In this document: positions 7,152 to 12,728 of the stretch, piece by piece
How the letters are laid out: each line of letters starts with the position of its first letter
Numbering within the stretch: the stretch's first letter is position 1
Assembly (NCBI GenBank): GCA_964493475.1
Contig: CAZBNS010000056.1
Span: forward strand, 1-12,728
DNA length: 12,728 nt
Reading direction: 5' to 3'
Origin: CALXSC01 sp964493475
Lineage (GTDB): Bacteria > Pseudomonadota > Alphaproteobacteria > Rickettsiales > UBA1997
Notes under the pieces: generated by a model
What the model was told of the DNA's origin: nothing
What the model saw: the letters and a program-made list of their open reading frames with translations, nothing else
Databases searched by the model: none
Program-made: the position numbers and the translations under genes

Positions 7152-8283
7152 CTTGCTTACCTTCATGTATATTTAAAATATTGTAGAAAATTTCCCTCTG
7201 CTTTAACCATTTAGTTTCTGGTGTAGTATAAGTAGTTAATTGATCTAAGCCATTAGCTATTAAAGATTTTATTAAATTTTCATTTTTTTTAAGGCTAATT
7301 ATTTTTTCAACAATATCCATTGCATTAAAAGGATCAAAATAAATTGCTGCTTCTTTACATAAACCATGAGAAAAATCTCTATCGGATGTGAGTAGAGGTC
7401 TTTTACTAATAAATGCTTCGGGATAAGCACTGGTAGATGATTCTGCTAATGTAGGCAAAAGTACTGCATTATTTTCTAAATATTTTGCAGCCAACATTTT
7501 ATAATCAACTGGTCCGTAATTATTTAATAAATTCTTTGCTTCTTCATTTTTGCATAAGTTTTTAATTTTATCAAAATCAGATTTTTTCAACATGAAGTTA
7601 AAATTAATATCAAAAATTTTTCTTTCAACTAAAATATTACAAACAGCCGAAATTATTTCTAAATTTTTATGAGGATAATAAGATGAAGGTACTATTAAAC
7701 TAAAATTATTTTTCTCATTAAAATTTTTATTTTCTTTAATATTTCTTTCAAAAATAGGAGAATAACAATTTTCAACAACAAAAATTTTATCCAAACCAAT
7801 ATTTAACAATTTAGATAAATTTTTCCTTACAACTTCTGTTTCAACCACATAATAATCTGCATTTTTTTTAAATAAATATTGCTTAACAATATACATTAAT
7901 TTAATTCTTAGCTTTTTTGAAAAGCTATATTTTAAGTAATCCTGTACTTCAGGATAAAACATAAGACCTAAAGCAAAACCTTGTAAATTTGGTGCCTTAG
8001 AACGCCAATAGGAAGGCCCAAAAACTGTAAAGACCAGATCTGGATTATATTTAGCCTCTATATCTTTCATAATTTTAGATAATTTTAATTTATTTGAATT
8101 TTGGATAACTTGATAATTTTTAAATGCTAATTTTGTTTGATCTGAAAGCTGTCTATCGATTTGAGAAGTAGCAACTACAATAGCCTCGATAGATTTATCA
8201 TTTGATAAGTTTTCTAAAAAGCTAAGGCCTACTTGAACCCCGCCCCCAATATTAAGTAATGTACAATCAACTAATATTTTCAT
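7138..8283 (-). CDS. Family 4 (GT-B) glycosyltransferase
   Basis: A cytoplasmic glycosyltransferase of 381 residues, predicted to add one sugar to the lipid-linked repeat unit. The start at 8283 gives MKILVDCTLLNIGGGVQVGL, a typical GT4 opening with a glycine-rich loop. The open frame runs on to an ATG at 8367, but those 28 residues are hydrophobic, overlap the wzy 3' end and look like a translation of wzy sequence in another frame. GAGAAG lies 6 nt before the chosen ATG. The C-terminal half carries SYYPHKNLEI (201-210) and a classical EX7E donor-binding motif, with E281 and E289 in AESSTSAYPEA. The gene lies 16 nt after the wzy stop. Codon use is extremely AT-rich, rich in AAA, ATT and TTA. 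Donor and linkage are not predictable. Confidence 0.85.
   Translation of the reverse strand: MKILVDCTLLNIGGGVQVGLSFLENLSNDKSIEAIVVATSQIDRQLSDQTKLAFKNYQVIQNSNKLKLSKIMKDIEAKYNPDLVFTVFGPSYWRSKAPNLQGFALGLMFYPEVQDYLKYSFSKKLRIKLMYIVKQYLFKKNADYYVVETEVVRKNLSKLLNIGLDKIFVVENCYSPIFERNIKENKNFNEKNNFSLIVPSSYYPHKNLEIISAVCNILVERKIFDINFNFMLKKSDFDKIKNLCKNEEAKNLLNNYGPVDYKMLAAKYLENNAVLLPTLAESSTSAYPEAFISKRPLLTSDRDFSHGLCKEAAIYFDPFNAMDIVEKIISLKKNENLIKSLIANGLDQLTTYTTPETKWLKQREIFYNILNIHEGKQDELH
7160..7164 (-). promoter_or_regulatory. Ribosome binding site deciding the CapK-like start
   Basis: On the minus strand GAAGG lies 8 nt before the ATG at 7151, inside the end of the preceding glycosyltransferase gene. No comparable site precedes the in-frame ATG at 7166, so this favours the shorter protein. 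Confidence 0.5.
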
Positions 8284-8299
8284 TTTAAACTTCTCAAAA

Positions 8300-9475
8300 T
8301 TAAGAAAATCTATAAATAAGATTATAAGATATAAAATCAATAAATGAATGAGCAAAAACCTCACCAAAGCGAGAAAACCCTAAAAATATAAACCAGATAA
8401 ATGAAGTTAAAATTATAAGATTTCTTAAAAATCTATCTGAATTTAATAAAATACTAGAATATATAAATACCATAAAAATACATTCATATCGATAAAAACG
8501 AACAAAAGAACTTGGAGAAATTACCAAAATAAATATAGAGATTAAAAAGAAAAATAAAAATGCAACTGTTATTTCCTTCTCTACTTTATTTTTAAAGATT
8601 AGAATAAATACAAAAGTTAATAATGATTCTATCAAAAATTGAAATAAGGAACTAAAATCTATTGTATTTTCTTCTGACAATTTACTATTAACTTTAGCAC
8701 CTAATCCGCCATCCGCCGTAACAATTGAAAAATAGAAGAAAATCAACCCCATTATTAAAAATAATAATGAAAATTTAACAAAATTTTTTAAATTATATAA
8801 ATTCATTCTACTTGTATAAATAATAAGAGGAAGTGGAATAGAACTAAAGTGAAATGTTGGTGATATATATATAAGTAATTTATTTTTGTTTTTTAAAAAT
8901 AAACTATAAGCCAAAAAAATAAATGCCATAGCGAATCCAGCTCTTATAGCAGAACCTTGATAAGCAAAAAAAGTAATTGTATTTGTATATAAAAAAACAA
9001 AAAGTAAACCACAATTCTTCCATTTATTTCCTGCAATATAAATTAGAAATAAACTCAAAATTGTCAAACAAACATGTATATTAAAAGAACTATGAGTAAA
9101 ATAAGATATTAATTTAACTAAAGCCCAAAATAATGGCTCACCAGAACCTGTTAAAGACGTAATGGTAGTAAAATTTTTAATAATTGAAAAAATATTATTA
9201 TCAACCACCCATTCAAATGCTTGATAATAATGAAATAAGTCCTCACCAAACCCTATTTCTTTCCCCAAATAATAAGGCCGATTTGCTAACATAATAGAAT
9301 AATTCAAGGAATAATATAAAAAAAATAAAAAATCAAAAATTTTTATATTTTTATTTTCGAATCTATAATTAAATCTAAATAGCACATATAAAAAAATAAA
9401 TAAATTAGGTAGAAGTAAAAAAATACCTGAAATTAAAGTTAAAATTAATACTTTTGATAAAGAAAAATTTTGCAT
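8300..9475 (-). CDS. wzy: Wzy O-antigen/capsule repeat-unit polymerase, EpsG-like
   Basis: Predicted inner-membrane polymerase that joins flipped repeat units in the periplasm. The 391 residues are dominated by hydrophobic segments, roughly ten or more membrane spans, with a long polar loop before the last group. Family-like landmarks are FGEDLFHYYQAFEW (76-89), GEPLFW (112-117), IRAGFAMAF (177-185) and FHFSS (208-212). This pattern (EPLFW, then IRxGxA, then FHxSS) fits the EpsG-type branch better than the classical Wzy family. The assignment also rests on context: it is a polytopic protein between two glycosyltransferases, downstream of wzx, and the locus shows no other candidate. It overlaps the preceding glycosyltransferase stop by one base (TAATG), indicating translational coupling. 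As is usual for polymerases, the sequence is poorly conserved and the linkage cannot be deduced. Confidence 0.82.
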   Translation of the reverse strand: MQNFSLSKVLILTLISGIFLLLPNLFIFLYVLFRFNYRFENKNIKIFDFLFFLYYSLNYSIMLANRPYYLGKEIGFGEDLFHYYQAFEWVVDNNIFSIIKNFTTITSLTGSGEPLFWALVKLISYFTHSSFNIHVCLTILSLFLIYIAGNKWKNCGLLFVFLYTNTITFFAYQGSAIRAGFAMAFIFLAYSLFLKNKNKLLIYISPTFHFSSIPLPLIIYTSRMNLYNLKNFVKFSLLFLIMGLIFFYFSIVTADGGLGAKVNSKLSEENTIDFSSLFQFLIESLLTFVFILIFKNKVEKEITVAFLFFFLISIFILVISPSSFVRFYRYECIFMVFIYSSILLNSDRFLRNLIILTSFIWFIFLGFSRFGEVFAHSFIDFISYNLIYRFS

Positions 9476-10545
9476 TAAATAACACTCAAAACTATTTCTT
9501 CAAGATTAAGGGAATCATAAATTTTAGATGCATCTGAGTCATTATTGATTAATTTCAATATCACTTTTTTCATGACTTCAATTTCCCTAAAATCAACTAA
9601 GCAACAATATCCTTTTTTTTCAAAATCATATAGGCTTTTAACTTCATTACACAAGAATTTAATATTAAAACCCAAATATTCCCATACTTTATTTGGAGCA
9701 CAGTATAAATTATTCAAATTAATTAAATCATAACTCATAATACCTACATCTGCATAACTGGTAATTTCTAAATGATATGGGGCTGGGACATATCCTAAAT
9801 ATTTTACTTTGTCACTTTTAGAAATAAGTTCATTTACATAATTATGATCTGGTCCCATTAACCAAAATTCGACATTTTCAATATCTTGTATTGCTTCGAT
9901 TACTGGTTCTAGACTACGATCTTTACTAATATGACCTTGATAAATAATGACCTTATTATTAGGGTTTACATTCGCTAAAATTTTCTTAGTTAACTCGTGC
10001 GTAGGTTGCATTTTTCTAGTACGAGGATGACTATACGGTTTATTTGGTAATACCACTGGGCGTTCTTTTAGTCCAAGCCAAACCTGTAAGATTGCAGCAC
10101 GATTTTCTTCTGGAGATACAACTTTTTTAGCTTTTTTAGCAATTGGTTTAATACTTTCTAAAAGATCACGATGAGTATCGTATAACTCATGTAATTGGAG
10201 AATATATTCATTAGTCTCTAAGAATTCTAATCCTTTACATGCACGTGCTGTATCTAAAGAACCTAACCAGATTAAATCATCTTTACTTGCAAACTTACTT
10301 AAAGTTTTTTTAACAAAGGATCTATAATCAATATAATTTTTTAGTTTTCTTAACTTATTAACTTTATGTGATTGCGGCAATATAAATTCTTGAAAATTTT
10401 CTTTATCCAACCCACTCTCTTGAGTTGAAACGAATTTCACTTTATATTCTTTACTATCAAGTAAACACTGTATAACTGTCATTACTGGTGGTAAATTTAC
10501 AACATGAGACCTTAATAAAACCCAAATAGTTTTAGATTTTTTCAC
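9475..10545 (-). CDS. GT-B fold glycosyltransferase, GTG start
   Basis: A 356-residue GT4-like glycosyltransferase located between wzx and wzy. Visible elements are SPEENRA (144-150) at the end of the acceptor half, IYQGHISKDR (201-210) at the start of the donor half, GPDHNYV (231-237) and YCAPNKVWEYLGF (281-293). The last corresponds to the donor-binding loop seen as NLYCAPNK-EY in related enzymes. It should add one sugar of the repeat unit at the cytoplasmic face of the membrane; the substrate is unknown. The start codon is GTG, supported by AAGGTGG 6 nt upstream, the strongest ribosome binding site in the window. The start lies within the last codons of wzx (14-nt overlap), and the stop shares a base with the wzy ATG. 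Confidence 0.82.
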   Translation of the reverse strand: MKKSKTIWVLLRSHVVNLPPVMTVIQCLLDSKEYKVKFVSTQESGLDKENFQEFILPQSHKVNKLRKLKNYIDYRSFVKKTLSKFASKDDLIWLGSLDTARACKGLEFLETNEYILQLHELYDTHRDLLESIKPIAKKAKKVVSPEENRAAILQVWLGLKERPVVLPNKPYSHPRTRKMQPTHELTKKILANVNPNNKVIIYQGHISKDRSLEPVIEAIQDIENVEFWLMGPDHNYVNELISKSDKVKYLGYVPAPYHLEITSYADVGIMSYDLINLNNLYCAPNKVWEYLGFNIKFLCNEVKSLYDFEKKGYCCLVDFREIEVMKKVILKLINNDSDASKIYDSLNLEEIVLSVI

Positions 10546-11746
10546 GATTTACCACCTTATAAAATAAAGTTTGAACTATAGTTAATATTAAATAAGAGGC
10601 TAAAAAACCCCATGCTAAACTTTCAGCCACATTTTGGCTTGATAATATATAGGTTACAGACAAAAGAGTTACTGCCCACACCAAATTCATCCATGTCCCA
10701 AACCATGCTCTATTAATAGATGGCCAGAGACTCGCAAATATTGCATTTGTACTAAAGCATATAATAGTTAAAAGCATGATATAAAAATTATTTACAATTA
10801 CATCATTTTTGCTATCAATGATGTAAAAGTATAAATCTTTAAATAAAAACAGTATTACTACAACAATTATGGAAAAACCAATATTGTATTTCGCAATTTT
10901 CGTAAAATCTTTTTCACCATTTTCACTTGAAAACTTAGAAATTAAATAACCGTTTAATGCATTTGGAATAAAAACTGCTACCAGATACATTTGATATATA
11001 ATATTAAAATAGGCTAAGTTTTCATAACCATTTTGTTGACTTGACATCAATTTAAATGAAAAACCAATTACAGGTGCAACCATTATTCCTGAAAATATTA
11101 CTGGCAGTGTTAAATTCCTAAAACTATTTTTGATTATACTTAAATCAGATTTCGAAATTTTAGTAGCCTGAATACTTAAAACCTTATTTGCAGCATAAAA
11201 ATTAAAAACAAACAGACTTAACCGATATAAAATTAAAGATAAAAATACACCTACAACGCTAAACTGATATATAAAAAGTATACTTACCGGCAAAAATATA
11301 AAAAAATTAATTAAATTATTTTTAAATATTTTATCAAAACACTTCATTCCATTAAGAACTGCTTCACTAATTGCATTGTAAGCACTAAATAATGTAAATA
11401 AAAACAAAAATAAATATACACCTAAATCAACAATACTTCCTTGTCGGTCAACAGATAAGAAAAATATTAGAGTACTTAAAAATAAAGAAAGAAATGTAGA
11501 TAATATATAGTTATATTTCACATACAATTTTGACAAATTGGTATTTTTATTTTTTGCTACAAAACTGTTAACTGCGACAGATGCTCCCATATTTGAAACA
11601 GCACCAATTGTTGCTGTAAGCGCAAGCACAAGCGCAATAAAACCATATTCACCAGGTAAAATATACCTAAAACTAATAATATTAATTAATAATATTATTA
11701 GTTTAGAAAATACACTTGCACCTAATGAATAAATAACTTTATTCAT
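10532..11746 (-). CDS. wzx: Wzx repeat-unit flippase (polysaccharide export transporter)
   Basis: An inner-membrane flippase that moves undecaprenyl-linked repeat units to the periplasm. The 404 residues show an N-terminal amphipathic/hydrophobic start (MNKVIYSLGASVFSKLIILL), and about twelve hydrophobic spans follow in the pairing usual for the polysaccharide biosynthesis/MOP exporter family. Also typical are the PGEYGFIALVLA segment (36-47), near the end of the first spans, and the NMGASVAVNSFVAK stretch (52-65). The start ATG lies 2 nt after the wecC-like stop (TAATAATG), so translation is probably coupled. The C-terminus overlaps the following glycosyltransferase by 14 nt. The gene is very AT-rich, and its 5' part holds a perfect 15-bp inverted repeat. 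Wzx substrate range cannot be inferred from sequence here. Confidence 0.9.
   Translation of the reverse strand: MNKVIYSLGASVFSKLIILLINIISFRYILPGEYGFIALVLALTATIGAVSNMGASVAVNSFVAKNKNTNLSKLYVKYNYILSTFLSLFLSTLIFFLSVDRQGSIVDLGVYLFLFLFTLFSAYNAISEAVLNGMKCFDKIFKNNLINFFIFLPVSILFIYQFSVVGVFLSLILYRLSLFVFNFYAANKVLSIQATKISKSDLSIIKNSFRNLTLPVIFSGIMVAPVIGFSFKLMSSQQNGYENLAYFNIIYQMYLVAVFIPNALNGYLISKFSSENGEKDFTKIAKYNIGFSIIVVVILFLFKDLYFYIIDSKNDVIVNNFYIMLLTIICFSTNAIFASLWPSINRAWFGTWMNLVWAVTLLSVTYILSSQNVAESLAWGFLASYLILTIVQTLFYKVVNREKI
10552..10558 (-). promoter_or_regulatory. Strong ribosome binding site for the GTG-started glycosyltransferase
   Basis: On the minus strand AAGGTGG differs from the consensus AAGGAGG at one base and sits 6 nt before GTG 10545, inside the wzx 3' end. 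It decides the start codon and may offset both the GTG start and dependence on wzx translation. Confidence 0.65.
11670..11704. repeat. Perfect 15-bp inverted repeat with 5-nt loop inside the wzx 5' coding region
   Basis: The left arm 11670-11684 (AAACTAATAATATTA) is exactly complementary to the right arm 11690-11704 (TAATATTATTAGTTT), with the loop ATTAA between them. It covers about codons 15-26 of wzx, in a run of Ile, Leu and Asn codons. The stem has only one G-C pair, so it is long but weak. Low-complexity AT sequence could produce it by chance. Confidence 0.75.
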
Positions 11747-11748
11747 TA

Positions 11749-12728
11749 TTAAATACCAACAGCATTCACATTATATATAATATTGTGTTCTTTAAACTGT
11801 TTATGAGCAACTAATACCACTTTGATATCAGCACTTAAAGATTCTGCAAAATCGACTAAATTTACTTTTTCTAAATTTTTAGGTAAGGTCTTAATATTCG
11901 GTTCAATCGCTAAAATATTTAAACCTTGCTCAGCAAGCTTTTTGGTAATTTCTAAAGCAGGGCTTTCACGCAGGTCATCAATATCTGGTTTAAATGCCAA
12001 ACCATAACAGGCAACCGTTACATCTTGAATGGTTTTTTCCGGGTTTGCCTGTAAAAACTCGGCAATTTTAATTTTTACCTGATCAATCACCCATTCAGGC
12101 TTCGCATCATTTACCTCACGCGCAGTACGAATCAAACGTGCCTGTTCAGGGGTTTTCGCTACAATAAACCAAGGATCAACTGCAATACAGTGCCCGCCTA
12201 CACCCGGCCCCGGCTGTAAAATATTGACACGCGGGTGGCGGTTAGCAAGTGCAATCAGCTCCCACACATTAATATCCAGCTTGTCACAAATAATTGATAA
12301 TTCATTGGCAAAAGCAATATTTACATCACGGAAAGAGTTTTCTGTGAGTTTGCACATTTCCGCAGTACGTGCGTTGGTTTCAATACAACTGCCCTGTACA
12401 AATGTTTTATACAAATTACATGCAGCAGTTGAACAACGCGTTGTCATACCACCAATAATTCGGTCATTACTAATCAGTTCTTGTAAAACCTTACCTGGCA
12501 ATACACGTTCAGGACAATGCGCAATTAAAATATCTGCTGCTTCACCTGCCTGCTCAGGAAATGCTAAATCAGGACGTGCTTCAGCTAACCATGCCGCCAT
12601 TTGTTCTGTTGCGCCTACTGGTGAAGTTGACTCGAGAATAACCAAATTACCCGGTTTTAAATAAGGTGCTAACGCTTTAGAAGCTGCTTCAATATATTTA
12701 AGATCGGGCTGGTAATCATCTTTAAACG
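11749..12728 (-). CDS. wecC: UDP-N-acetyl-D-mannosamine dehydrogenase (WecC/MnaB type), 5'-partial
   Basis: This NAD-dependent enzyme oxidises UDP-ManNAc twice at C6 to UDP-ManNAcA, a nucleotide-activated uronic acid for the repeat unit. About 325 residues are visible. The frame stays open to the window edge: residues FKDDYQPDLKYIEAASKALA precede the TTG codon at 12645, which is therefore not the start. About 85-95 N-terminal residues, including the first Rossmann motif, lie outside the window, judged from a usual length near 420. Visible signatures are LESTSPVGATEQ, ENSFRDVNIAFANELSI, the catalytic-cysteine motif GPGVGGHCIAVDPWFIV and YGLAFKPDIDDLRESPA. The AVDPWFIV ending points to the WecC group and not to UDP-GlcNAc/GalNAc or UDP-glucose dehydrogenases. 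In Acinetobacter this gene is called mnaB, and its partner epimerase mnaA would be expected upstream. Base composition is clearly less AT-rich than in the genes that follow. Confidence 0.92.
   Translation of the reverse strand, partial: FKDDYQPDLKYIEAASKALAPYLKPGNLVILESTSPVGATEQMAAWLAEARPDLAFPEQAGEAADILIAHCPERVLPGKVLQELISNDRIIGGMTTRCSTAACNLYKTFVQGSCIETNARTAEMCKLTENSFRDVNIAFANELSIICDKLDINVWELIALANRHPRVNILQPGPGVGGHCIAVDPWFIVAKTPEQARLIRTAREVNDAKPEWVIDQVKIKIAEFLQANPEKTIQDVTVACYGLAFKPDIDDLRESPALEITKKLAEQGLNILAIEPNIKTLPKNLEKVNLVDFAESLSADIKVVLVAHKQFKEHNIIYNVNAVGI

Noticed and set aside
8284..8367. N-terminal extension of the middle glycosyltransferase to ATG 8367
   Set aside because: The extra 28 residues are hydrophobic and overlap the wzy 3' end. 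MKILVDCTLLNIGGG at 8283 is a proper GT4 start with GAGAAG before it.
9545..12007. Short plus-strand open frames at 9545-9733, 11538-11732 and 11822-12007
   Set aside because: They are antisense to the GTG-started glycosyltransferase, wzx and the wecC-like gene, and are short with no family features.
12224..12664. 146-codon plus-strand open frame
   Set aside because: It lies wholly antisense to the wecC-like gene, whose signature motifs are intact. It has no recognisable domain or start context.
1..12728. Search for mobile elements, CRISPR arrays, tRNA/rRNA genes and toxin-antitoxin or defence genes
   Set aside because: I found no transposase motifs, regularly spaced repeats, tRNA-like cloverleaf or such genes. 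All coding capacity is accounted for by polysaccharide genes.

Overview
The window is the distal part of a Wzx/Wzy-type capsule (K) or surface-polysaccharide locus, very probably from Acinetobacter or a close relative. The evidence is the order wzx - glycosyltransferase - wzy - glycosyltransferases - small ItrA-type initiating transferase - galU, all in one direction, together with AT-rich DNA and a GalU N-terminus typical of gammaproteobacteria. Species and K type cannot be fixed from the sequence. All eleven genes lie on the minus strand, so the locus reads from 12728 down to 1. Both ends are cut: the first gene (wecC-like) lacks its 5' end and the last (galU) keeps only its first 25 codons.

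Layout in transcription order: wecC-like UDP-ManNAc dehydrogenase (12728-11749, 5'-partial); wzx flippase (11746-10532); a GTG-started glycosyltransferase (10545-9475); wzy polymerase of EpsG-like type (9475-8300); a GT4 glycosyltransferase (8283-7138); a CapK/phenylacetate-CoA-ligase-like adenylating enzyme (7151-5808); a two-domain oxidoreductase, MDR plus Gfo/Idh/MocA (5811-3670); a heparinase II/III (alginate-lyase-like) protein without an evident signal peptide (3657-2023); a WbuB-like GT4 glycosyltransferase (2021-900); a 164-nt intergenic gap with a possible promoter; itrA (735-112); galU start (75-1). Apart from that gap the genes overlap by a few bases or are separated by 1 to 36 nt, which fits one long translationally coupled operon. 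No stretch of 300 nt lacks a gene.

Inferred working: ItrA loads the first sugar phosphate on undecaprenyl phosphate, three glycosyltransferases extend it (suggesting about four sugars per repeat), WecC supplies UDP-ManNAcA, Wzx flips the lipid-linked unit and Wzy polymerises it in the periplasm. The unexplained part is the adjacent trio CapK-like / bi-domain oxidoreductase / heparinase-like protein. These three families are known as neighbours in many polysaccharide clusters, but I know of no established reaction for the set. They may form a cytoplasmic pathway that modifies a sugar or uronic acid in the repeat unit, and this is the best candidate here for undescribed biology.
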